From Begonia masoniana (lineage: Eukaryota > Streptophyta > Magnoliopsida > Cucurbitales > Begoniaceae), in assembly GCA_022432975.1 (NCBI GenBank), contig CM039508.1:46217646-46281645 (forward strand): DNA of 64,000 bases, written 5' to 3'. Position 1 is the stretch's first letter. Every line of letters starts with the position of its first letter. The translations under genes and the position numbers were made by a program. The notes beneath the pieces were generated by a model, which did no database searches, had not been told where the DNA came from, and saw only the letters and a program-made list of their open reading frames with translations. This document shows positions 45,391 through 56,050 of this stretch, piece by piece.

Positions 45391-46222
45391 TTTTGTCGTT
45401 CACTTTATCTGATTACGTTTCACGCTCACAATCAAACTATGCAATAAAACTCGTATTTTGCTTAATTGAAAAACCATGATGCATGTCAACGAATATGCAA
45501 CACAACACAACACGAAACAATTAACCATTAACCCTACCGTTATTTGGTGTAGGCCCGAAGGCGAAACGAATCCAAACCACTACTTACCTGACTGCTCGGT
45601 AATTGTTTGCTTACTTCGTCCAATAAATTCACTCGCTCGATAACCTATCAAATATAAGAAATAACTTAGCCAGCCACTAATAAAAATTCTAAAGGAGTTT
45701 TATAACTAAAACTAACTAACAATTCAATCCAAAATCACAACTAATCTCAAAACTCGTTTTTTACTACAAATTTTAACGTCCAACTTCAAACGGCCATAAC
45801 TTATTCATTTTTCAACGGATTTTGACGTGCCACCTCATTCTGTAAACCTCTACACGTCTACTTTCTATTGAAACCATCAAATTAACCAACCAAATAGCTT
45901 GGTCGAACAGGATTGCCAAAAACAGAACCGGTACTCAATATGTTAAAAATCGGTTTTTCATTCTTTTCCACCAAAACCCCATTCTAACTCCATAAACCAC
46001 CTAAACTAATCCATCCAACAACTAAAACATGAAATTTGGAAAGAAAACTACCATTTGAAACCAAAAATTCGGATCCCATGGTTAGGGTTTTCTAAACCCT
46101 CACTAAACTCACTCAAAACACCTTAAAAACACTCCAAATTATCACCTAATTATATAAAAATCAAAACCCACTTAACTTACCACTCAAAATCCTTGCAAAG
46201 ATTGAAGACAAAGGAGGAAGAG

Positions 46223-46325
46223 TGTAACACCCGGAAAATGCCTATAACGTGTGTAGTCCTAGTTTAAACGCGGGATAGCATAGCAAAGTAGCGCACCGAG
46301 CCACAGCGGGTTCAGGGGCGTTACA
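46223..46325 (+). mobile_element. 103-bp miniature solo LTR, nested
   Basis: TGTAACACCCGG...GGGGCGTTACA with AAGAG on both sides (46218-46222 and 46326-46330). Its right 60 bases match, inverted, the end of the surrounding LTR at 44154-44215. It therefore looks like an internally deleted relative of the LTR into which it is inserted, in the opposite orientation. Confidence 0.75.
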
Positions 46326-46754
46326 AAGAGAATCGGCTATGGAGGAAGGGGAAGAAAACCGTGGAGAATGAGGGAAAAAAATGAGACAAAATTGCCCTTT
46401 AACCTTATCACTTTTCCACTTTTTGATTTTTACCACCAAGTTTTTAAATTTTAAAACTCACCCCACCACTTCTTCCACTTTATTCCAACGTGAAATGCTC
46501 CTTTTTCTTTCACATTTTGTTCCATTAAACTTTCCTTTGAATTTTCCACAAATCACCTTTTTGACTTTTCAACCACTTTACCCTTAACAATCCACTTTCT
46601 TTCTCCTTTCAATTGACTTTTCAAACCTTTTTGTTCTAACTTGTCAACCAAAGCTTTTGACTCTTCATTTTGTTCAATACTTAAGCCCTCATCCCTTAAC
46701 ATTAAGATATAAGTCTAACGTCATACCTGTGCTAGAAAATTTACTGGTGTTACA

Positions 46755-47042
46755 GAGAGTACGCGGCCCGTGACAAAAGTCACGGGTTTTTAGTGCCGAG
46801 TAATACAAGTCCATTTGGACCAGCCGTACTCGGCATTAAATGACAAAAACCCGTGACTTTTGTCACGAGTTTTACCCATAGGAGGATGGCTGGTCCTCCT
46901 ACCAGCCGTCCTCGGTTGGTCCAGCTGGACCAGCCGTACTCGGCCTCCATATTTTTGCAAAAATTGCAAAACGGGTCGAGTACGGCCGGTCCAGCTAGAC
47001 CAGCCGTACTCGGTAACGGAGGACGGCCTCCTCACCCCCCTT
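46755..47042. repeat. MULE right terminal repeat, outer part
   Basis: Starts with the second GAGAG, then GTACGCGGCCCGTGACAAAA, and holds at least three palindromes of the type GAGTACGGCCGGTCC / GGACCAGCCGTACTC. It is the counterpart of 26130-26419 and 55764-56050. Confidence 0.7.
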
Positions 47043-47222
47043 GCGAGGTTGAAATTGAATGTTTTCGATACTTCGAAGTTTAAATTGATGAACAGTGTTT
47101 TTTAAGGGTTTTTTCACTACCAACCCTTACTTCAGGGTTTTTTTTTTTTAAAAAAAACCTTAATTAATTAAAATAATAATAATAACAATACATTTATTTT
47201 CTTATTTTACTCTCTAAACATA

Positions 47223-47719
47223 TTAATTAATTAATTAATTAATTAATTAATTAATTAATTAATTAATTAATTAATTAATTAATTAATTAATTAATTAATT
47301 AATTAATTAATTAATTAATTAATTAATTAATTAATTAATTAATTAATTAATTAATTAATTAATTAATTAATTAATTAATTAATTAATTAATTAATTAATT
47401 AATTAATTAATTAATTAATTAATTAATTAATTAATTAATTAATTAATTAATTAATTAATTAATTAATTAATTAATTAATTAATTAATTAATTAATTAATT
47501 AATTAATTAATTAATTAATTAATTAATTAATTAATTAATTAATTAATTAATTAATTAATTAATTAATTAATTAATTAATTAATTAATTAATTAATTAATT
47601 AATTAATTAATTAATTAATTAATTAATTAATTAATTAATTAATTAATTAATTAATTAATTAATTAATTAATTAATTAATTAATTAATTAATTAATTAATT
47701 AATTAATTAATTAATTAAT
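47223..47719. repeat. (TTAA)n tract, about 124 copies, running into the gap
   Basis: A pure self-complementary tetranucleotide array of about 497 bp ends at the N gap, so its true length is unknown. It probably caused the assembly break. Confidence 0.97.
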
Positions 47720-47819
47720 NNNNNNNNNNNNNNNNNNNNNNNNNNNNNNNNNNNNNNNNNNNNNNNNNNNNNNNNNNNNNNNNNNNNNNNNNNNNNNNNN
47801 NNNNNNNNNNNNNNNNNNN
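47720..47819. other. Scaffold gap of 100 N
   Basis: Exactly 100 N. It separates the (TTAA)n tract from an unrelated satellite-like stretch. Confidence 0.98.
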
Positions 47820-47830
47820 TGAAAGGAAAA

Positions 47831-48577
47831 CTTAGGTCTAACCCCAAAGTCTTGTAACCATAAACCTCATTTGCTTATAAGTCAAGCTTTTAGAACAACG
47901 ATTGAAAGAAGTTTCTTATAACATCATCAAACGTATTACTAAAGTCTTAATTAGGCATCCATGAATGTTGTTGGGTCCTCAAAACTCATCGTCCTAATGA
48001 TTCAAGTTCAAAAAAATTTGAATGTAAAATGGATAACTTTGTTTAACCACGTGTCTGTAAAACTCAACCTCATTGTGTTTATACGATCACCTCTTTTAGA
48101 ACAAAAATAGATCGAAGTTAAGTTTCAAATTACTCATCAAATCATACTAAGGTCTAATTACGCGTCATGAAGGATGTTTTGGGTACTCAATACACGCCTG
48201 CCGTGTCTTAATCACTCAAGTTAAAACCTTGAAGGTGAAATGATAACTTAGGGTCTAACCAAAAGTCTTGTAAAACTCAACTAATTTGCTGATGCGTTCA
48301 ACTCTTTTAGAACAAATAGATTGAAGTGAAGTTTCTTATACATCATCAAACGCAGTATAAGTTATACGCCTCCAAGATGGTTGTTGGGTCCTCAATACAC
48401 GTCGTTTAATCACTTCAAGTTAAAACCTTGAATGTGAAATGCATAACTTAGCGTCTAACCACAAGTTCTGTAACAGTCAAACTTTTTTGATGTGCTTTGC
48501 GTCAAACTCTTTTAGAACAATCGATTGAAGTGAAGTTTCTAAAACTTCATCAAAAGCATTAATAAGTTCGAAATTAC
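47831..48577. repeat. Satellite-like tandem repeat, about 200-bp unit, 3.7 copies
   Basis: Units begin near 47831, 48037, 48247 and 48447 (spacing 206, 210, 200). Shared words are GTCTAACCA, CTCTTTTAGAACAA, GATTGAAGTGAAGTTTCT, CATCAAA and GGGTCCTCAATACACG. The units differ by many small indels. The array ends abruptly in a reversed Mutator exon fragment. Confidence 0.8.
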
Positions 48578-48589
48578 AAGGAAAAAAAA

Positions 48590-49011
48590 GGATTGTACAT
48601 CACCATGCGGGCGTGTTTCCAATCCCAATTCCATTTCGGCATCATCAATTGATACTCCATCAGCGAAATCCATCGCTCTACGTGAGTCGGAATCCATCTT
48701 CGTCGTTAATAAAACTCGTTAAAAAAATAGATGCAATTCAATTATTTGCAATATAATATATAAATATGGTAAATAATAAAATTGAAGAAAATAGTATTAG
48801 AAATATCGCCGAGGCAGAAAAATAGTGTCGGTAATCTGAGAAAATGTATAGAAATATTTAAATAAATAAACACAATTATAATTTAAAATAATTATAAAAA
48901 AAACTTTCATTACCTGTAGATGAATACGGAAGAATATCGTCGAAATGATAAGTGAGAGAGAGATTTGAGAGGGAGAGATTCGAGAGAATTGAGAGAGGTG
49001 GGGAGAGAGGT
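48590..49011 (-). pseudogene. Mutator exon 1 fragment and inner terminal repeat, inverted copy
   Basis: The minus strand matches 38662-39085: the CT-rich leader, the AT-rich stretch and the transposase start MDSDSR. The coding part differs by many small changes (for example GATGGAGTATCAATTGATGA in place of the contig 2 version) and then joins the satellite-like repeat. It ends at GAGGT (49007-49011), the target duplication of the Ty3 element. Confidence 0.82.
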
Positions 49012-50422
49012 TGACACGGGGTCCCTTAGAAAAGGGGCCCGTTGTACAACCCTCAAATATTCAAGATAAGTGCTCGGTTGTGTGTTTCGTGTAAACTGAT
49101 GAATAAAGGAAAGAAATTACTAAAAATAAAATGCAAGAAAATAAACAATGGATTATCAATGCTAGGGCCGAATATAGTATGTTGGATGAGGATGTGAAAT
49201 ATAAAGAAAAATAGAAGAAAAGAGATGGAGAAGAGATGTTATGGAGGATATGACAAATGCAATGCAAAAAGGAAATAAAATGACATAAAATAAAAGTGAA
49301 GGGTGTGTGTTGTGGAGCCGAATTTAAGGGGTGAGTATGTGTGAAATGTGAAGACAATAAAAAGTAAAGAAAATACCCTTGGAGGTTCCTTAGAGCGATC
49401 TACGGGTTAAGCTCTAGGATTAACGTTTTCCGGGAGGAAAACGACCACCGTAGGCCGGGAATTTTCTGTCCTCGATCCAACTCCCAATGGAGAAGGTGAT
49501 GGAATGAATAAGAGCTAACCTAGCAACCCAAGCTAGGTTAGCAATGGAGGCTAACTCCTCTTGGTTCAAAGAACCAAGGAAAAACCAAGCAAAAAAGCTT
49601 AGGAAATAGGGTATTTTATTGAATTTGGCAAAAAGTTCCATACAAACACTAATGCCATGCATTTATAGAAGTCCTAGAGTGGATTAGGGTTGGAAGGGAT
49701 GAATGTGGACCCTTTGATGAAAAAGGATGGATGACCAAGATCAAGGCAAACAAGCACACATCTAGGGAGAAGATGAATGCCATGCCTAAAGGGATCAATG
49801 GAGGGAATCTTGCCACATCATCAATCCATGAGGCCATTATCTCTTGTCCTTGCAATTCCATAAGGATGAATGAATGGTGGCCCTTGGATGAAAAAAGATG
49901 GATGGCCAAGATCAAGGCAAACAAGCACACATCATAGGGAGGAGATGAATGCCATGCCTAAAGGGATCAATGGAGGGAATCTTGCCACATCATCAATCCA
50001 TGTGGCCACTAACTCTTGTACTTGCAAAACCATACCTTTAAATGTGGACTCTTCTTTGGGCCATGACTTCCTTTGGGCTTGATCTTGTGAAGGTCTTTTT
50101 CCTTTGAATAATTGGTTGAATTTCTTCAACCCATAATCCCCAAGATACATCTAACCCTAACCACACAATCTAATGCATGATGCAATTATATAATCCATAC
50201 AATAAAGATGAATGTATGTCAAATAAGTTTAAATAAAATTACAAAAATAGGGGCCCGGGAAGACAAATTCTCATCGGGCTAAGTAGTGACTCCTCCAAGT
50301 GATCCAAATGCAATCCTTCTTCATAAATATTCCTACAAAATAAAACACGTAATAAATAGAGAATTTAGGTAAGGCACGGGATTCTACTAATTTTCTTTTA
50401 ATATGCATCCCGAGGCATGTCA
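49012..50422 (-). repeat. 3' LTR of the Ty3 element
   Basis: On + it starts TGACACGGGGTCCC and ends CGAGGCATGTCA. Matches 54350-55763 almost base for base, so insertion is recent. Confidence 0.9.
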
Positions 50423-50652
50423 TCCTCTCCGGGTGATTTGAGGATTTGACCTCAAATCCGTTGGTTGAATTCTTCTCAAGGATGACTCCAACAATTTCTC
50501 GTTTATTAGTTTGTTTATTAATTTGATAGGTTTGAGTTTGAAGGCAATGAGGACAGTTCTTCGTTAAAATCCTAGGTGACATGGAGGCATGGATGGTCTT
50601 ACTGAAATTTTCTTTGGTGAGGGTGGTGAGATTGAATTCAACGGCTACTTTG

Positions 50653-50690
50653 GGGGGGGCGGGGGGGGGGGGGGGGGGGGGGGGGGGGCG
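50653..50690. repeat. Poly-G tract (poly-C on the element's coding strand)
   Basis: Counterpart of the poly-C tracts at 31609 and 36933, between the gag-protease ORF and the 3' LTR. Shortest of the three. Confidence 0.9.
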
Positions 50691-50792
50691 ATTGCTCGGT
50701 AATTGAAGGAATTTTTCCAAGGTTAGTGAATTCGATAATCAGTAAGGTGGAAATGCTAAAATCCTTTAACCAAAGAAATAGTCCAAATAATA

Positions 50793-53120
50793 TTAAGACC
50801 GCAAAGAAAATTTACTTACCAATAGAACTTTAACCCTAGTCCTATGGTAAAATTTGTGGTAATGAAATGGTGGAAAGTAAGGTGTTGGTAAGCCACCAAA
50901 TTGAAGGGTGGAGCGTTTTTGGGCTACATAGGGAATAAAATTCCTATTTGATGGCGTAGCTCTAAGAAAAGTTGTATGAAGACAATAGTTAAGCTCAAGG
51001 TCATAAATCAACATCTTCCTAACCGAGGGGATTGGAGAGAAAATTTCCTCAAGACTTGGAAAAGATAGAAAAGGAGTGATGATCATGCTACATAGTCCAA
51101 AAATAGTGTCATCATTTAAATTTGACTTCTCCTGAAACCATACAAATTCTTCCCTCAATTGGCAAGGAAATTCATTGGCAAATAGAGAATTTGGATGTGC
51201 TTTGATAAAAGACGTTTTTTCAAGATGTGGTAGGAAAGGAATTGACACTTCTTCTTCGTACAAAGGATTGTCACGCCAATTGATAGGAGGGAGCTCTTCA
51301 CTAGACCCGCATTTTGACACTAATAAATTTTCTTTTGATTTTCCCTTTTGGCGGGTGACCTCATCTTGAGCAACTTGGTCGGGCGTCACCGGTAGCAACT
51401 TAATCTTTCTTCCTCCAAAATTAAAGGTATAACAGTTGAGGAATCCGTCATAGTTTACCCTTCGATCAAAGTGCCATGGTCGTCCAAGTAATAGGTGGCT
51501 GGCACTCATTGGGACAACGTCACAAATAACCGAATCCTTGTATTTTCTTATCACGAAATCTACGGTTACTTGTTTGGTGATCGCATGCTCATTTTTGTCG
51601 TCCAACCATTGAAGCTTGTAGGGTGTGGGATGATTACGGGTTTCAAGTCCTAATTTTCTGACCATGTCTTGGGAGGCCGCATTTATGCAACTTCCTCCGT
51701 CGATTATCATAGAACAAACTTTATCTCTTACAACACATCGACTATGAAATAAATTTTCACGTTGACAGTCCTTGTCCACGTGCTTTGATGTTAATGCTCG
51801 CCTAATGACCATTAACAAAGGTCCATCTTGGGGCTTGCATTTATCGGCGTCATCTTCGCTTTCCTCAATTTCTACTTCTTTTTCCAACTTGTTGTATTGA
51901 CCTTCATCGTCCTCACTTTCCCACTCTCCCGTTGACTCCTTAATAACCATGACACGGTGGTTTTTACATTCATTGGCATAATGTCCTTTTCCTAGGCACT
52001 TAAAGCATTGGACATCGCGTGCTCTTGGTCCTTTAGGTGGGAATTCTTGGCTTTTGTTTGGGGGATGGTGAGGGGTATTGGGCGTTTTCGGGGGCCAATT
52101 TCGGTTGAACGGTCTCTTCTCTTCGTGTTTTTGGGTATATTTTTCGGAATTGAAATTACGGGGAGAAAATTTGTTTGGCAAGTCGGTCTTGCACTTTCTT
52201 TTCAATTGTCTCTCCACCGTGAGGGCTAGTTGGATGACCAATTCCATGGTCTCCAATTGTTGCATCTCTACAAGATCTCCTATGTCTCGATTTAAGCCTC
52301 TTATGAATCTAGCGATGAGTTGTTCTTGGGGTTCATCAATTGCGCACCGCATGTTAAGTGTTTCAAATTCGGTAAGATACTCATCTACCGAGAGGCTATT
52401 TTGCTTTAAAGTGTGAAGTTGATGAAAGAGTTCGTGCTTGTAGTGACGAGGGACGAACCTATGGTGCATTAAGTCTTTCATGGAAGTCCAAGTTGTAACG
52501 GGAGGTCCTAAGGCCCTAATTCTTTGGGCTTTAAGGTTGGACCACCACAAAGCGGCGTGACCCGTAAGTTCAAGAGAGGCTAATTGAATTTTTACTCGCT
52601 CGGAGTAGTCATGGCACTCGAAAACTCTCTCAACTTTATCAACCCAATCTAGATAAGTGTGCCCGTCACACGTTCCATCGAAAGGGGGAATGGTAATCTT
52701 GATGTTGCGGAGGTCGTCGATGTCCCTACGACGATTTGGGCGATACTCTTCATGATCAACCAAATCCTCTTCCTCCGAATAATATTGTTGTCTCCTTCTT
52801 TGGGATTCAGTCCATTCTTCCTCTATGGGTGGTTGTGGGGTATGATTACGACGTCGAGGACGCTCGGGAATAATCCTAGAGGATGTTTCGTGAGAAGGGA
52901 CTTGTTCATTGGTCTCTCTACGGGGAGGATTGTTTAAAAGAGATTGAACTTGGTGGGCAAGGTTATGAACTACGCTCGTTAAGGCATCGATTTGTCCTTG
53001 TATGCCTCCTTGAGCACTAGTCTCACCTTCGCGACGTGTAGGTTCGGGAGGGGAAGTGCCCCTCGCACGATTTGGTTCTTTGTTTGGTGTGTCACGTGCA
53101 AAACCACTCCTATTAGTCAT
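50793..53120 (-). CDS. Ty3 gag-protease polyprotein, 775 residues
   Basis: The single uninterrupted ORF begins MTNRSGFARDTPN. The gag domain covers about residues 140-300 (IPPFDGTCDGHTYLDW, HAALWWSNLKAQ). A CCHC knuckle is at 372-385 (CFKCLGKGHYANEC). The aspartic protease spans about 460-565, with MIIDGGSC (Asp474) and HLLLGRPWHFDR. Plant Ty3 proteases often have DGGS at this site, so it may be active. The last 200 residues have no recognised domain and the frame ends with no polymerase. Capsid assembly and self-processing are the expected roles. The frame is broken in both other copies in this window. Confidence 0.92.
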   Translation of the reverse strand: MTNRSGFARDTPNKEPNRARGTSPPEPTRREGETSAQGGIQGQIDALTSVVHNLAHQVQSLLNNPPRRETNEQVPSHETSSRIIPERPRRRNHTPQPPIEEEWTESQRRRQQYYSEEEDLVDHEEYRPNRRRDIDDLRNIKITIPPFDGTCDGHTYLDWVDKVERVFECHDYSERVKIQLASLELTGHAALWWSNLKAQRIRALGPPVTTWTSMKDLMHHRFVPRHYKHELFHQLHTLKQNSLSVDEYLTEFETLNMRCAIDEPQEQLIARFIRGLNRDIGDLVEMQQLETMELVIQLALTVERQLKRKCKTDLPNKFSPRNFNSEKYTQKHEEKRPFNRNWPPKTPNTPHHPPNKSQEFPPKGPRARDVQCFKCLGKGHYANECKNHRVMVIKESTGEWESEDDEGQYNKLEKEVEIEESEDDADKCKPQDGPLLMVIRRALTSKHVDKDCQRENLFHSRCVVRDKVCSMIIDGGSCINAASQDMVRKLGLETRNHPTPYKLQWLDDKNEHAITKQVTVDFVIRKYKDSVICDVVPMSASHLLLGRPWHFDRRVNYDGFLNCYTFNFGGRKIKLLPVTPDQVAQDEVTRQKGKSKENLLVSKCGSSEELPPINWRDNPLYEEEVSIPFLPHLEKTSFIKAHPNSLFANEFPCQLREEFVWFQEKSNLNDDTIFGLCSMIITPFLSFPSLEEIFSPIPSVRKMLIYDLELNYCLHTTFLRATPSNRNFIPYVAQKRSTLQFGGLPTPYFPPFHYHKFYHRTRVKVLLVSKFSLRS

Positions 53121-54349
53121 AATTAAGTGTTTAATTAAAATCTCAATTCTTGTCTAAGTTGTTCATCATAATTGGTGAGGTGATTATATGGTTAATGTCT
53201 TAGGAAAATTTCAAGCACTAAGGGGAATTCTTAGCTAAGACAAAAATAAAGTAGGGATCATGCTCACTTAAGGAAACAACTTAATGAGAGCATTAAACAC
53301 TTAACAAATTAACTATAGAAATGAATATTTTCAATAAATGCTAAACACCACAAATTTAGCCCAATTTAACCAAGTTATCAATTCTACACCAAATCCACTC
53401 AAGACAATATTAATATAAACTTAATTATTCCCAAAAATAGCAAGTAACAATATTAATTCACAACTTTAATCAAGAGAAACATGCTGAAATTTTCAGATTA
53501 ATAAGCAGAATTTTCGTGGGGTGTTTCGTTCAATTTTACCACTTTTAGTCATGCAATTGCTAAACTCTTATAAACCAATTTTTGTGCATTTAATTAACAG
53601 CATATAATAGGTGAGTTCATAAGTTAAAACAAGAGCAATAATTAGCAAATTAATAGGCAAATTTGAACATATCATGAAGATGCAAAAATCGATGATATAA
53701 GGCAATAATAATCCGATTTCAATAATGATAAATCCAAGCCGATTTTAACACCAAAAATTCCAGAAAATTAATATAATTATTGGACAATATCTAAGTGTTA
53801 ATTATGGCTCAAATGTCAACAAGAAGTGCTAAGAAACCGTGGCTAAAGATAAGATAAACCGAGAACAAGAAGAAGCAAAAACCGTAAAGAATATTCAACA
53901 AGTTATGAACCGATTTTGTAATTTTCTTTAGGTTGATTTCATGCTTGTTTTTCTACAATATTTTCAGCAAAGTTTTGGCTTAGATTTAGATGAAAATAAT
54001 GATTCAAAATACAGCAAATATCATAGAAGAACCGATGCTAAGATGAAGAATAGACCGAAAAGGAAAAAAAAAAAGAATAAACTAGGAAAGATTTAACTAT
54101 ACCTTGGCCAATTTCTTCCTCTATTGCAAACCATATTTCAACAAGATATTCAAGTTAATAAATAGCATTAAAATGGCAGCAAATAAAAGAGTTAGATTAG
54201 CACCAAGTTAGCACAAAATTAGATCAACAATATATGGAAAATAATGCGGAAAAATAAAGGAGCCGTTATCCCGGTTTCGTGCTATATTTTGGCCAAAGCC
54301 AAATGCAACTAAAATGCATAACGGGAAGCCTTGTGGCTCTGATACCACT

Positions 54350-55763
54350 TGACACGGGGTCCCTTAGAAAAGGGGCCCGTGTACAACCCTCAAATATTCA
54401 AGATAAGTGCTCAGTTGTGTGTTCGTGTAAAATGATGAATAAAGGAAAGAAATTACTAAAAATAAAATGCAAGAAAATAAACAATGGATTATCAATGCTA
54501 GGGCCGAATATAGTATGTTGGATGAGGATGTGAAATATAAAGAAAAATAGAAGAAAAGAGATGGAGAAGAGATGTTATGGAGAATATGACAAATGCAATG
54601 CAAAAAGGAAATAAAATGACATAAAATAAAAGTGAAGGGTGTGTGTTGTGGAGCCGAATTTAAGGGGTGAGTATGTGTGAAATGTGAAGACAATAAAAAG
54701 TAAAGAAATACCCTTGGAGGTTCCTTAGAGCGATCTTACGGGTTAAGCTCTAGGATTAACGTTTTCCGGGAGGAAAACGACCACCGTAGGCCGGGAATTT
54801 TCGTCCTCGATCCAACTCCCAATGGAGAAGGTGAGGGAATGAATAAGAGCTAACCTAGCAACCCAAGCTAGGTTAGCAATGGAGGCTAACTCCTCTTGGT
54901 TCAAAGAACCAAGGAAAAACCAAGCAAAAAAGCTTAGGAAAATAAGGTATTTTATTGAATTTGGCAAAAAGTTCCATACAAACACTAATGCCATGCATTT
55001 ATAGAAGTCCTAGAGTGGATTAGGGTTGGAAGGGATGAATGGTGGCCCTTTGATGAAAAAGGATGGATGACCAAGATCAAGGCAAACAAGCACACATCCT
55101 AGGGAGAAGATGAATGCCATGCCTAAAGGGATCAATGGAGGGAATCTTGCCACATCATCAATCCATGAGGCCACTATCTCTTGTCCTTGCAATTCCATAA
55201 GGATGAATGAATGGTGGCCCTTAGATGAAAAAAGATGGATGGTCAAGATCAAGGCAAACAAGCACACATCATAGGGAGGAGATGAATGTCATGCCTAAAG
55301 GGATCAATGGAGGGAATCTTGCCACATCATCAATCCATGTGGCCACTAACTCTTGTACTTGCAAAACCATACCTTTAAATGTGGGCTCTTCTTTGGGCCA
55401 TGACTTCCTTTGGGCTTGATCTTGTGAAGGCCTTTTTCCTTTGAATAATTGGTTGAATTTCTTCAACCCATAATCCACCAAGATACATCTAACCCTAACC
55501 ACACAATCTAATGCATGATGCAATTATATAATCCATACAATAAAGGCGAATGTATGCCAAATAAGTTTAAAATAAAATTACAAAAATAGGGGCCCGGGAA
55601 GACAAATTCCCATCGGGCTAAGTAGTGACTCCTCCAAGTGATCCAAATGCAATCCTTCTTCATAAATTTTCCTACAAAAATAAAAACACGTAATAAATAG
55701 AGAATTTAGGTAAGGCACGGGATTCTACTAATTTTCTTTTAATATGCATCCCGAGGCATGTCA
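54350..55763 (-). repeat. 5' LTR of the Ty3 element
   Basis: Followed on the minus strand by TGGTATCAGAGCC (on + GGCTCTGATACCACT at 54335-54349). The outer end is flanked by the target duplication and then Mutator terminal-repeat DNA. Confidence 0.9.
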
Positions 55764-56050
55764 GAGGTGTGTGTTTTTTTCAAACGCCGGGTGCCCCTTT
55801 AAATAGGGGAGTTGAGTACGGTCGGTCCATTTGGACCGGTCGTACTCGATCAGTCACGTGCTTTGTTTTTTTGTGGGTCGAGTACGGCTGGTCCAGTCGA
55901 ACCGGCCGTACTCGCCCCACAAAAAAACAAAACCCGTGATTTTACTCATGGATTTTTACAGTGCGGGTACGACCGGTTCGACTAGACCAGCCGTACTCCC
56001 ACCACTAGAGGACGCGGCCCGTGACAAAAGTCATGGGCACTCTCACTGCT
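55764..56050. repeat. Mutator outer terminal repeat, second copy
   Basis: Inverted, cleaner version of 26130-26419. It contains GAGTACGGTCGGTCC, GAGTACGGCTGGTCC and related palindromes and the words GCGGCCCGTGACAAAAGTCA. The outer edge lies near 56050, where sequence becomes ordinary AT-rich flank. Confidence 0.82.

Larger units (their letters stand above)
44154..46754 (-). mobile_element. Solo LTR, 2.60 kb, inside the MULE right end
   Basis: On + it reads TGTAACGCC...GGTGTTACA and is flanked by GAGAG on both sides (44149-44153 and 46755-46759). Removing it restores one Mutator terminal repeat. The ends match the small element at 46223-46325 (start TGTAACACC, end GGCGTTACA), which sets the LTR orientation as minus. 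There is no coding sequence. Confidence 0.85.
26130..47042 (+). mobile_element. MuDR-like Mutator element (MULE), composite and inactive
   Basis: The left terminal repeat is 26130-26419 plus 38662-38980, interrupted by the Ty3 element. The right one is about 43800-44153 plus 46755-47042, interrupted by a solo LTR. Terminal sequences share ACTTTTGTCAC or GACAAAAGTCAC next to GGCCGCGT or GCGGCCCG, and multiple GAGTACGGCTGGTCC palindromes. Two genes face each other from the ends: transposase on + and an accessory gene on -, the same layout as maize MuDR. Exact ends and the expected 9-bp target duplication could not be fixed. Confidence 0.72.
49012..55763 (-). mobile_element. Intact-looking gag-protease-only Ty3 element
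   Basis: LTRs at 49012-50422 and 54350-55763 (about 1.41 kb, nearly identical) have TGACATGCC...GTGTCA ends. Target duplication is GAGGT on + (49007-49011 and 55764-55768). On the minus strand the primer site TGGTATCAGAGCC directly follows the 5' LTR (54350-55763), and GGAGAGGA precedes the 3' LTR. Between them lies one gag-protease ORF and no reverse transcriptase, RNase H or integrase, so the element needs a helper. Confidence 0.92.
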
